Shown here one piece after another: positions 26,601-40,100 of a stretch of DNA of 64,000 bases (within the stretch, counting starts at the first letter, position 1; each line of letters begins with the position of its first letter). Both the position numbers and the translations under genes were made by a program. The stretch comes from Embiotoca jacksoni (lineage: Eukaryota; Chordata; Actinopteri; Embiotocidae). A model generated the notes under the pieces. That model did no database searches. It worked only from the letters and a program-made list of their open reading frames with translations, and was not told the DNA's origin. The stretch spans positions 2,057,501 through 2,121,500 of the forward strand of contig JAKOON010000033.1 of the NCBI GenBank assembly GCA_022577435.1, given 5' to 3'.

Positions 26601-29600
26601 GGATGATTAAATCGTGTCTAAAATTTGGGCTGAATTTGTGTAGCGGGAGCAGATTTGATGAAATATTTGGGCTCAAATTTTGACTTGATTCATGTCATGA
26701 TGTAACTGTAATAATGGAAATAAATCTTTTTTTGGTTTTGTTTTGTTTTGTTGCTATATTATCCATCTGGATTATCCAACACCAGGAATACAAGCAAAAG
26801 TGCCGCTTATTATCTACATGCTCATCAATTTGCTTGTGTGCTTAAAATTGATTCAAGTATGACCTCATGCACTTTCCTAATAGAAAGGCAGCGACTTCAA
26901 TACCTTTAAGTGTTCTCACATGACGTCATGCTAATACGTTTGGTGTTCTTTCAAGCATATCTTTGTAGTTTATAACAGCTTCTACTAAACTGCACGTGCA
27001 ATGTGTATCCTGAGAAACACGACAAGGTCACAACCTAGTGTGTGGATGGACCACGTATGAAAGGGCTTTTAATTTGAAATGGACACAGGAAGTCAAGACG
27101 TTGGGTCAACCGATGTTGTAACTTTATCACTCCATCAGTCTGTGACAGATGTTAATATTTATAAGGACAAAAATGATGAATCTCACAACAGAGACTTTTC
27201 ACAAAATCGTCAGATTCTGAATAAACAAACAGAAATTATATGAAGTAAAGGAAGTAAATTCGGGGCTGTTATTATGTTCAAACTCATTTCCAGGCTTTAT
27301 GATCTTGTCAACAGGAGTCTGCTGTGGATGAGATTAAGATGTGATTTGGCCATCTGTCCATAAAAAAGCCCGAACAAGAGCATCCTCTGCTCTCAGCACA
27401 AACATCGACCCACACACACACACACACACACACACGAACAAAAGCGTGCACGACACCACCCCACACAGAGGCATCAGGAGTAATCTGAGATACAAAGCCT
27501 CATCGATCAGAAGTGTTCTCCCTGGAGAATTACATCATTGCTCGACAAATGGCCAATCAGAGCCGGGCTGAGGCTGCCCGCTCTGTGACCCCATCTGCTG
27601 TAAAGTAAAGGCGATAAGAAAGAAGCACACACACTATTCCAGTCACGTCAAAGGGAGGCTTTGATATCTTTCTCCAAGGTATTGAGTGTCTTTATGTAAA
27701 CCTGCAGCACTGCAACAGTCCTCTGATTAATGCACACAAGGGGGCATCTTTCTGTCCGTTCACTGTGAAACGTCAAACATCTGCCGATCAACAACTCTCC
27801 ATCTTACAATACATACACATGAATATTGGGATTGTTTTAAAATTGCAAAAAGGTGTGCGTACATTTATGCTGCATAATTTTGCAGAAAAAGCTTTTTTCG
27901 AACATATATACTCGAGTTCATGAGTGGGCAGGAAAGGGACACGATGCTTTTTGGTGCACTACCCATCTACTTCTTTCCTATCAACTGCAAAGCATATAAG
28001 CAATGCAGTAGAAATATTTTACATAGGATACATAATGTCACATGTTACGATTTCTGAAACTCTGCTTGTGCACTGGAAGTAAATAAATCTTGACCTGACT
28101 TCATTTTTGTAATATTTCTGGGGTTGTTTTTTTAAACTAAAAAATTTAATTAAAAGACTCGGTGACCAGAAAAAGTTTATATTTTGGGCCGTCCTGGTAG
28201 CAGAGGGGGGGTCGCACGTTTCCTATCAAAAACAGATGAGTTTCCTCCTAAAAAAAACAACCCATAACCTGTTATATAAAGGTGATTTTTCAGCGCGCAA
28301 CATCTCCACATCATATCCGGCTGGAGACATTTGTCTTTTATTATTTCATATCTCCCTCATCATCTCGAACTGACTTCCTAATGAAGAAAAATGTCAAATG
28401 AAATGCATTTTAAGAGCGAACATATACAGTTCAAGTCTTAAGTTTCAGATTTTCTTGTTCTTGAAGCTTTAGCCCATTTAGCTGAAATAACATAATGGAT
28501 ACAACATTACAGCACCTAATCTGAGGTTTAATTTGAGGATGTTTATATCAGTATTGAAATACAGAAAAGTTGCAGTGGTTCAAATGTGAGTCGACACTAA
28601 CTGTTTAAAAAAATAGTTCATTCACGGAGGAGCTGATGCGTGGCTCAGAGCTGATGGAGAGTTGACAGTAGCCATTCACATTGAGGCGGAGTTGTCTGTC
28701 AGTGTGAGGAGAGAAGAGGTGGCCGAGCGAGAAGATGGCAGTGACGGAAAAAGGAAACGGCTCATGATCCAAGACGTCTGTCTTCTGGTTCTTGGTTTTT
28801 GCATGAAACGAGCATACTGGCATTTATTAATGATTTACCAGCGACGCAAGCAACAGAATGAGTGCAGGTGAATACATTTATTATGTGTGCCGAGTCAGCC
28901 GTCAAACCTCACTGGATGACATTTTATTATACAGAAGGAACCAAAAACATTACAACCGAAGAGCTTTTCAGCGCGACGCAGTGGAAAATCCTCGACTGGT
29001 CAAATCACCAAACCGCCTTTCTTTTCATCACACAACCGACGCAGCCCCCGAGAAGTGTCTGAACGTGAAGTGTGCGTTAGCGTACCTTGACGTAGCCCCC
29101 GGTCGAGACCAGAAGAGAGTCGTCGGGGGAGAAGTGCAGGTCTGTCACCCAGCCTCCGTGGAGGGAGTCCATGCCATCCTTACTGTCCCGGGAACAAATC
29201 TTCAGCAAGGAGCCTTCAGTGACGCTCCAGAGCTGCAGAGGACAGACACACATAATGAATTCAAAAGCGGATCAACTAAGGCCGGAGATATATTTACTTT
29301 AAACTATGTGTTTGCCTGAGAAAAAGATAGTAGGTAGCTAAAATATTAAATTTCATGAATTAGTTTGGTGGCGAGGCTCTCTAATTTCAAAGATGTTTTT
29401 GTTAAAATACACTTTTCTTGTTGATATACATGCATGTTTTTTCTTGTGTTTTTTCATGCTGATTGAAACGACTCTGAGGTACTGTGATTACTAGGTTGTT
29501 GGGTCTTGATTCGTAAGAATTGTGTCTTCAGCCTGGTCAGTATGTCCATGGCGTTTGGAGGTCGGCTGATGAAGGTCAGTTACTGAGACTTCATGGTTTG

Positions 29601-32600
29601 CAGGAATTTTGCTGGAACCGCAGCATACAGGTTTATTGACTTTGCAATGCTGCGCCACCCTGCTGGTACCTGTGATGCCGTGAGCTTCTCTTCATCTTAA
29701 AAACACGACAAGGGCGACAAATAAGACTACAAACACGGCTCCTTATGATGTGAAACGAGCCAAAATACTGCGTGATAAACGACATGTGATGAAATGGTGG
29801 TCTGCGAGTTACTTGTGCGGCACCTCATGTCTATTGCAGCTGTTATGCAACTGTTCACATGCCATGTTCGTTTGACAATGACACATCACACGTACAGCTA
29901 TATTTAACACTTGGCATGCTTTTGTGCTGAATGACTCACATTTGTTTCCATAGAAACAGGGGTGAGATTTCAGTGTAGTTTATGTAATTGGATCAGATGG
30001 AGTCGGTCATTTCTGAATAATGGAGCTGCTCGGCTCAGAGGCCACCACAGAGCATTAACCCTTTGTCGACGGATTTTCCCAATACGGCCTCAACGTGTTC
30101 CTCTCCACCTCTCATACAGTCTGACTTTACTTTTACTTTGCGTGTGCAAAGTGTGTTTGTGTACACGCAGCTCAGCTTCCAAAGCCTTGGAGAGTCAATT
30201 TGGCAGCCCGAGTCCTCTCCTTCACCTCCAACTGTCAGACAACTCCTCCTCTTCCTGCTCTCTTCATCCCAACTTGGTACACACTCCTCCAGCCCCCACA
30301 CCCTCTCCTGAGAAGGAGCCCTGCCTCCTTCCTTTCATCTCATCCCTCCTCTATGCACTGCAGCAATCATGATGTATTAGTAAGCACTTTATCTAAATGA
30401 GTGATGAGAGGTAATTATGGGGTGATTTCTGATATAAACACTGTATTTGCGTTTTTCTTCCGCTTGGTGCACCACAAATTAGATGGTTTAGGGCATTGTC
30501 GCTGCTTCTTATACCAGTAATATGGAGCAATTTGGTGTGTTGATACACTTATGAGTATCTAGAGGCACAAGTCTCAGTGGGAAGTCTTTACTCACCTCTC
30601 GTGCAGCCTCAGTTCTTTCTTTCTTGCTTGCATCCCCATTTTTATTTTTTCTTACCAGTTTTCCCACATAAATCCCTAAAATCTACTTACTTGCGGCAAC
30701 ATTTTGCACATAGGCATTAGGCCAAAATCGATTTCCAACAGCAGAACGAGGCCTAATGAGTCTCCATTTCTAGATCAGCAACCAAAAATGAAAACCGCAA
30801 AGTTGAAAAAAAGAAGGGTTGAAAGCTTTGAATACACACCCGGATCTCCCCGTTGTCATCTCCTGTAGCGAGGCGTTGGCTGTCCCACGAGAATCGGCAG
30901 CTTCGGACACACTCTTGGTGACCGCTCAGTGTGTAGATGCACTGCCAGGACTCACAGTGCCACAACTAAGGATGGAAAGCAGGAAGTGGTACAGGAGTTA
31001 TATATCAAATTGACCCCTTCTGACTTGGTTATAAACACAAATCTGCATGTATTTCATACTAACCCTTACTTATTCAAGGGCTACATGTTTCTGTAATTCG
31101 GCGGAGTTGAGATAAAGTGTGTGACATCTACAATATGTGCTTTATGTCTGTGTGGATTGCAGTGTTTACCTCTGAACAACAGGTAATGACAATAAAGAAG
31201 TTTTATTTTGGTAGCTTCCTACCAGTCATCACCCCATGATAGGTCTTCTGAGGACAAATACTTGTGCCAAATGAAGCTAATGTTGTTCCAGCGCCGATAT
31301 CTGTTAATGAGTCATCCCTCTCACTTTTTTTTTTTTTTTTTGGGGGGGGGGTAGGGTTTCCCTTTTTTCACTTCCTCCCCCATCCATTGTTCCCTTTGTA
31401 CTCTTTCCTTCCTAGTTTTCCACTCTACGTTTCTTCCTTACCCTGCTGGCATCCTGCGCTGCACAGAAAATAACACGGCTCATAATTAGACACTACATTT
31501 GGCAGCCGACAAACTACGTCTGCACACAAAGTCCCATTCATCTGAAGGTCAGGGGAAAAGGAAAGGACAGAGGGATGAAGAGACACAAAGAGATGGAGGA
31601 AAAAGAACGAGCAGAACAGAGCGTTCTCCCTCTTTTTGTGGCGCTACACAAAGACACTCATGGCTGAGTCTTCTGGTTTGACCTCAGCATAGATGGAAAC
31701 CAGGGTTTTTGTGTGTGTTTTTGAGCAAGCAAAGTCCCTATTCGGTCTGGCGAGCAAAGACGATGTGACTGGCTGCTAACCAGCCCTACAACACACACAC
31801 ACATGCACACCTCAATTATGATTTCTGCCAAATCCATAAAACACACATTCTCTCTCACTACCATTCACTGACAAAAGCCAGGTTGGCTGGCAACCCAGCG
31901 CCTGTTCTCTACAGTAAGTGTCAACCGAATCCAAATTCCCGTGTGAAACTCGGTGGCAGTGGCTCTCGATCAGCTGCTTTGACAAATGCCAGACAGAGTG
32001 GCTTTGAATTGTTTCTAATGTCGGACACTCAGGAGCAGCAGTTGTCATCCGTGACTGAACAACTGATGGAGAGTTATAAACCCGACACTGAACCCGCAGC
32101 TGTATTCACAGTGCAGGGAAATGAATGACACTGAAAAGAAGTCTATGTCAAAGAGCGTGCAGTCTAAGAACAGCTCAGCTTGTGGTGTGCGGTTCACTTG
32201 AGCCGGAAAAGTTGTGATTTAAAAGCTGCCTGCAGAGAAAAAAATGCATCTCCAGCCCACTGAGTCAGTCAAAGTCGGGCCAAAGTCAAGCGCAGTGGTG
32301 TCGGTGAAAGCTCTGTCCAGACAGGGAGGTGGTTCAGTTTTGGGCCAGCCAGCCTGCCAGAAGGACCGCGGGCTGCAGCGAGACCAGACATGGATGTTTG
32401 ACAAACGGACATGCAGCAAACTCGCCATGCCAGGGGCCATCTGCTGCACGCTAATCTCTGAGGTCCCTTCGCCTACCTGCAGAAACTTGGAGCCTCTGAT
32501 ATCACACGTAGCAACGCTTCCATGTGTACGTACTGTAAGTAATCAGTTCGGAAGGAGCTTTGAGAGATGATGCGTAATAGATTGTGTTGTTACTGGGAGC

Positions 32601-32619
32601 ACTAAGAGACATGTCTCAT

Positions 32620-32657
<38 letters not shown>

Positions 32658-35600
32658 GCACCTTAGCACTCTTGTCAGCAGAGGTGGTGGCGAAGAGGCA
32701 TCTGTCTGGCGAGACATGACAGGACAGAATGGCTCCCCGATGAGCCTCGACGTCCTGCAGTTTCTCTCCGCTCTCCGTGTCCCACACCTCACCATGTGCA
32801 CAGGAAAAAAAAAAAAGACATTATTTACTGTTTGATTTCATTTCTGCTGGTAAATCTGTTGTGAGCGTGTGTGTGTGAGGGAGTTTCACCTTCACGGTAC
32901 CGTCGAAGGACCAGGACAGCAGTCTGGCATCGTTTGGAGAGTTGGAGAGCAGAGAGAAGCATCTGACCTGCTCCTTGTGACCCTGCAGTACTTTACACTC
33001 ACCTGATTGCCACCTCCACACCTGCAGGGGACAACAGAGAGAGCGATCTTTCAACCACTAGTAATTTTACTTCAGTTCAAGAGCTGCTTGACGGATAGCC
33101 CATGAAAAAAAAACTTCGCCCCAAAACCTTTTACATTCACACTTTTTTTCATTCTGATTGTTCAGGTCAGCTGTTTACACGGGATGTGATCTATTACGAT
33201 CTTTAAATGCATCAAGTGATGAAAGCCTTTTAAGTGATGGTACTTTGGGATTCCTGTAGGCGTCCAATAATGTTCAGCTTTTCAAGAGTTTAAATCAGAA
33301 AACAAATTCTCATCTGCAGTCCAGTTTAGCTTAAAGCTGTGATTTTTTTTTTTTGAAGTGCCGGGAGAAATGTACATCCCCACACATTTAGGTCAATACT
33401 GAAGGCTTGCACAGGAAGTATTTATTTACATGGTACAATTTATCTTTTAATATATGTAAATAAAAAAAGGTTTAAACTACCCTTCTACAACCGATTGGAA
33501 ACTCAATCTGTTTGGGCTTGTTTCTTTTGATGAAGGAGTTTATATGAGGCATTTTTTATTATGTTTGGGCTTTCAATCTGAATAGGCTTCATGTAAACGT
33601 GGTTAGGATTCAGTGTTGCCTCCTGTTTATGTGCTATTTCAGTAAGTTCATGAGTGCAGAGATGCAACTGTGCAACACTGCTGATGGTAAAATTGATCAC
33701 AGAATTTCATGTTTTTCGTCTCCTTTTGCTCTTCCATCTTTGATGAAGGTCCGCTGGGTCAATGCATCTGTGAAGCTGTGTAGCCGTCGACAGGGTGCTT
33801 GGATTGTGTAAGAAAGCAGGTGAAAGAGAAACAGGAGAGAAGCTGAGCTCAAAGCCAGGACAGACAGAATCACCCGGATAATCCTATCAATCATGGCCTT
33901 GAGTGCAACGTTGCACTTTTATTCCCTGGAAGGAACCCGTCACTGGTCCAAAGGCTAGAATCCATCACCAGGTGACATCAGTGTCATTAGATCTATTGGC
34001 ATTCGCTCTGTGTCTGCATTAACATCTCAATACACACTTGCCATTCCCTGGCAGCAAACGGCATGAATCCAAATAGTGTCTGAATAAGTGGCGGATGGTC
34101 CGAGTATAGTGATGGTGTACGGCAGCAGCCGCATGAATACGGAATGGGGCGCTGCGCTGTCGGAGAGAGGGAGGGAAGTGCTGCAGTGGACAGGTCTGTC
34201 GGCGAAAAGAAAAGATGAAGAAGGAGGAGCAGGATGAGGAGGAGGAGATGAGAAAGGAAAATGAGCAACAGAGCGTGAACGGTGGGGGTTGACGGAGCAT
34301 AACGGCTGCGAAATGCACACACACACACACACACAAACAGATAGTCAACACAAGAAGAAGAGGGAGATAAAGAGCTATCGAGTGTGGCGTAGCCGGAGGC
34401 AAAGAAAGGGAAAAAGGAAGGAGAGGAGACCAAAAGAGGGGGATGAGGAATGGAGAGGTGACGAGGCCGACGAAGACGCTGGTAGAGTGTAGCAGGTAGG
34501 GGAAGGTGAAGAGCCCCGAAACACTGCGTGGATGAATGATGCAGCGCAGCAGACATTTTTACTCAAGGTTAGGAACGTGGGATGGGGGTGTAATCAATAA
34601 CAGGAGAAGAAAAATGGAACGCGAGTAGGGGAAAGAGGTGAAAGAACATGCCATCAATTAGGCAGGGAAAGAAGGTGAGGAAGAGGGACAGAGTGATGAA
34701 TGAGAGAAGGAGAAGCAGAAATGTATAAGGAGAGAAAAGGAGCAGCTGAGGGAGGAGAGGAGTCAAACCTACCCTGATGGTGGTGTCCTCAGAGGATGTG
34801 ATGAGTGTTCGGCCGTTCTGGCTGAACTGGCAGTGGAGCACGGTCTTCGTGTGTCCCAGCAGAGTGGCTAGAAGTTTCCCAGAGGGCACCGCCAACACCT
34901 GGAGGCAAGAAACAAAGAAGCATTAGCACCAGAAATAGTCAAGTAAACAGCAAGAAGAAGGGTTCAAGCACACAAAGATAGTGTGTTTGCAAAAAAAAAA
35001 AAGAAAAGAGACCGACTGAGCAGAGAAGTCACACACGGTGTCTTAGAATGTGTATTCAAACCTCAAGAGTTTGAGGAAGATACACTCGGGTGACAACAAG
35101 TGTCCCAGAAAGTTTCCTTTAAAAAGATCCAGATAAAAAAAAGTCGCAGTCCGAGGGAGTGCTTGGAGAAGGAAAGGCGTAAAGCGGCGCTGCTGGCTCG
35201 ATGGTGATAAGCGCATCAAAAAAGAAAGTTTACAGCTGGAGAGGAAAAAGTCGGAGCTTTGAGTGTAATTGTTCGGTCTGGTCAAGACTGCAGAGGGCAG
35301 CCGGAGGTCTGACATCACTGCAGATGTTACTGGGGGGAAGAGGGGGACTCGGAGAACAAAACAACTTTGATGCTGAAAAGATCCAGCTCTAGCAAAAAAA
35401 AAAAAAAAAAAATGTCCTCGTGCTCTCTTGGGATTGCCACTTCTGCATAAAACCTAGTTTCTATGCGTTTTGAGATGGGAATCAGTTCAGAATATTCCTA
35501 CCTGGTTTTCACACAGATACAAGATGTTGCAAATGCCCTAAAAAGGTCAGCTGGATGGAGCCTGATGGTCCGAGACTTTCAAAAGGTCCTTACTGAGGCT

Positions 35601-37086
35601 TCAGGTAGGGCGGTCACCATGTCACAAATTTTAGCTGACCATTAGTAATTAAGTGATTAATGATTTAATCATCTTTTTTTGCTTCATTTTAAGCCTCTAC
35701 TACAGTATAAGCCTAATTATAGTTTAATAGCTGTGGTTTTTGGCTTTGCAACTTAATCCATGATGTTAATGTCAATATATGCTCGTAGAAATGTTTAAAG
35801 CTCTTGGTATGGCAGCATAAGTCTGTTGGTCCACCACTTTGGTCTGGACAGAAAAACCTCAGCAGCATGTTCGCTGGACTTTTTCTCTAGCCCCACCATA
35901 CGTGACCTTTAAGGTTTTTTGTCAAATATCTTGACAATTACTGGATGGAATCTGGTTCCAGACTCAGTGTCTCACTCAGAATTAATTATAATAATTTGGA
36001 TTTTCCCTTAACTTTTCCTTTAGCACCATCATCAGGTCAAAACTGTAACTTGTCCAGTAGTTTGGTTCATAACTGTGTTTCGCTCCAAGCACTTCTGTGC
36101 CTCTGTACAAGAGGGCTGCAAGCTTGGCTGTAGAGTCTGGTAAAGGGTTTTTCTGGAAGAATACAACATCAGAACAAAAATCCTCACCGATAATATTGCT
36201 TTGGCAACTGTTTGTAGCTTTCTGGTAACCTCTAACCTTAAAAAAAAAAAAAAACTATTTGAATAGCGGAGGTTTATTTTATAACCAACCTATAACTTAT
36301 TCTATTTGTCAAACACAGTGCAGTCTCATCAGGGTATTAAGAGGAGAAACATGGTGATAGATTACAATATTAACATATATTGTAATACTTATCAAAAACT
36401 TTGATTTGTCTAATTAACTACCTGACAGATTTATCCAGTAAAATAAAGAAATGTCTAGATATGAGATGGTTTCATGGCCAAGTCATTGGAGTGCATACCA
36501 CATGGGTGAAAATGGCCTCTGCAACCGAGTTCCCAGTTTAACTCAGCTGGACCTTTGCTGCATGTCACCCTGCTGCCGCTCTTTCCCAACATGTCCTGTC
36601 TATCTCCACAGGAACTATCCAATATAGGCAAAAAACATGGAAGAAAAACTTTCAAGAAGGACTCAGATTTCGCTTTGCTTCAGTTGAATCTGCAACTTTG
36701 CATACTTCAAGACAGCAAATTACTTTTAAGTAAAACATAAACGATCCAAAAAAAATATGTAGACACATCAAACAAATACAATTAAAGAAGTACAGCCCAT
36801 TATCTTCAGTCCAGCACAGCACCTGTAGCTTTGAAAGGATAAAAGAAAGGCCGACGACACCTGGGATTTTACCAGGCACTAAAATATTTATGTTCCGGAG
36901 GGGAGGGTTGAAATGTCTGGAGCAAGAACAAGCCTCGGGGCACGCCAACCATGTTTGTCAAGCTGCACGCACTGAGACGCGGGTTTCAAAGCCTGTGAGA
37001 AAACGCCTTGGCAATCTTTACGCATTCGGCTCAAGTATTTCTGGGATGGAGCAGTAAAGAAAATGCCTGAGGGTATTTGGTACAAA

Positions 37087-37146
<60 letters not shown>

Positions 37147-40100
37147 TAAATAAAGTAATGTAGAGGGAAAACATGGGGAACACTTGTTTTGGAAACCAGT
37201 ACCAAGGGACTTAAACAAGCCACTGAGTCGGTACCGAACTCATACAAAGTCAAAGAAACGTGGATAAGGAAGGTGATGATGATGAGAGGTGATGACCGAT
37301 ACTCTGCCTTTTCTATTACCAGTTAAAAAAAAAAAAAAGCCCTTTGAAAAAGTAAATATAGAGCCAAAAGTACACACAAACTGCAATTAGTGATTACGTG
37401 ACACTTTCCCTGCCATACCTGCACGCTGCCTGCGCACAGAGCGAATGCCAGCACCAACCTCCTGTAGGAGGTCAGCAGTCGTCGGATCCTGCTGCCAAAC
37501 GTCCCGAGTACCTGACTAGCTGTCAGCCCTGATGCCTGGCACACAACGCACACACAACGCACACAAACACAATTGCATTTTTCCAATCATAAAGAAACAC
37601 ACAGGGACTTGCTGTTCTCCCCTGCACATCTTTCAAAGTTGACAACTTTGTACATTAGCATAACAAAGCTGGCATCTCACACTGACAGATTATTACTAAT
37701 TTTCCTCCAGTACACTGTTATGAATAAGGCAAGATGAGGGATGGAAAAAAAAAATTTTGTTTAAATGAATGCACTGCAGTCTTTAGTGGCACCAGGAATC
37801 TGTGCCGCGAACACCAGAGCTCCACCCGGTGGTAGCTCAGGGGACTGCAACAAGGACTCAAAAAGAGGTTAAAGCACTTAAAATGTATCTAAATCTTTTC
37901 GTGGATGTAACTGATAAAATACAAAATATAGATAATGCTTAATGTGCATGCTGGCTTAAAATGTCAAGCTACACAACACAAAATCTAAAATTAAAAGGAT
38001 TTGAGTGATTGCAAAATGACTTGGTCATTAACAATATAATCAACAGAAAAATGAAACCAAACAGTGTTATTTTATTTTCAAATTAATAAAATTGTAATTC
38101 AATAAATGAGGGTGTTATTATGTTGCAGGAGAGCGACAAAGCAACAGTGGTTACTTTTACAATGATTTCTTTCTCATTGTGAGACTGTTTTGCCACCGGC
38201 TGTTACCAAAGTCAAGAATGAAGTAATGACATATTTGAAAACTTATCCTAAATGTATTCTTCTAAAACTGGCCAAGTTCTGACTTGTTTTTCCTCCCCTC
38301 AATATCTGAAAATTATTAGTTTGTTCATTTAAATAAAACTCTCCAATCTATGTTTATGGTTGAATCTATCTTTTTTTTTTGATACAATATGAATCACTGT
38401 CTAACAATTTTTATTCTGTAGAGTGCTGGTTTTGTTACTTTTTGACATATCTCAGTTGTTACTAAAACATGACTGTATTTAATTAGTCAGAGCAACACCA
38501 CTAGTGCAAAAAATCAGCAAGTTCAAAAGCTCATTCTGAGGCAACAAGTCCCGCACAAAAACATTTTTTTTTACGTGCATTTACTGCCGTTATAGCTTGT
38601 TTTGCCAGATATGTCTTTATCCTCTCTTCATTCAAGAGCTCAGATCACTAATCATCTGTGCTCCTTTAAGTCCTGGCTGCAATAATCCTGCCCTCTCGTA
38701 TTTTTTTTTATTTTTTTCTCAGGCACATGAAGGGCCACAGAAGAGCTGTAATTAAAATCATTAACTCCTGTATTCATTAAAGCTGCAGGACCTTGGAATT
38801 CATTAGAGCTGCTCTGTGCTGTAGGCCGCTGGCCTGACCGCAGCACTGATGTGTCGGGGGACTCGGCTAGATAAGTGTTTGTGTTTTAATATAGGACGGT
38901 AACTTTGGGGGATGTCCTCTACCTCTGCAGTATATTCATAGTGTGAAATAGACACAAACATTCAAAGTACACAATAATACACACTTGCCACAAACCAGGC
39001 CAGGATCTCACTCTCGGCCTGCAAACAACTATTTATCACCGAGACAAAGAGCAATGGAGCAGAGAGAGCATGGGGACAGACAGAACAAAGGAGGAAGAGA
39101 GATAAACAAAACAATAGAGGGAATAAAACAAAAAAGGATGTGACAAGAGATGTGGAAGATAAAAACAGCAAAGGAGGCGTGAAGAGCGCGGAGAATATAA
39201 ATCACAGGTAAAAAGACAAAAGGGAAGCGAGTGAAGGGAAAGGGAGATGAAAGAGGAGCCGAGCTGACGTACAGCTGACAGGACAGATATGAAAGGGTGA
39301 CAGTGCTGATGTCAGATCTCATGACTCGACATGACCTGAGAAACACCTCCTGCACAATGTGGATTTGAGATTTACACACGAATGCACAAAAGACACATCT
39401 TTACTCAAAAACACGCACACAAAAAAAAACAACTGAAAAATCAGAACAATGCTTTTAGAAAATTGTCTTTTCGCTTAATTATTTGTTGAAGATGTTTGGA
39501 AATTTGCAGCAAAGATGTTTGAATTCATTGTCAAATTAAAACTGCTTTTATCAAACAGCAGCAATTGTTTAATATTTTCTGGAAATACGCTTAAACCACC
39601 ACATCAGTACTCCTCATGTCTATGTTTGTTATATATAGAGCCCAGATTAGCTTTGCATAAATACAGAAAGCAGCAGGAAACTGTCCAAAGTTTAACGTGT
39701 CAAGACTCAACAATGGAGCCACAACTCATCAAATTCACATTTCAGTTTTTGTAGGGATTAAGTAAAGAGATATAAAATGCTCATTAGTTTCTTAAGCAGC
39801 ATTTAAGCTGAGCTAATTGTCCCCCTGACAGTTTCATATTTAATAGACAGATATTCGAGTGGTATTGCTCTTCTGATGTAACTATTTCCCGACATGTCAA
39901 ACTGTTCTTTAACACAGATAAGGCCGGTTGACTTGTACACCGTTTCTATTTATTGAAAAAATTTAATTATATTTGACAGTGAAATAAATTAGTGCTGCTA
40001 CCACATTATTCTGCAAGATGTTTTTTTCGATTGTTTGTTTAGTCACAATTTCACAAAGCTCCGTGTAAAATCTTCAAAGTGTTTGTTTTATCGAACCGAC

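Larger units (their letters stand above)
11380..29085 (-). other. apaf1 last intron, 17.7 kb
   Basis: Bounded by donor GTACGC (29085) and acceptor TATCCAG (11380). No exon of another gene was recognised on either strand. It holds most of the microsatellites, two tRNA-like repeats, a fold-back element pair, repeat fragments and a G-quadruplex motif. Several non-repetitive, homeodomain-site-rich stretches (for example 23825-24260 and 25640-26170) look like possible conserved non-coding sequence. Confidence 0.7.
29233..34772 (-). other. apaf1 introns between coding exons 21 and 25 (exons at 30840, 32662 and 32890 excepted)
   Basis: The introns at 29233-30839, 30966-32661, 32788-32889 and 33022-34772 show no further exon. 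Contents: a T/G homopolymer run near 31327-31350, a (TG)n at 32622-32656 against the donor of exon 23, purine-rich sequence 34200-34770, and a short CA repeat at 34317-34335. Confidence 0.5.

Noticed and set aside
28175..28260. tRNA-like GGGCCGTCCTGGTAGCAGAG
   Set aside because: Only an A-box-like piece; no B box in range.
35463..35645. 60-codon open frame with GWSLMVRDFQKVLTEASGR
   Set aside because: Looked protein-like but has no known family, no splice context, and lies beside an interspersed repeat.
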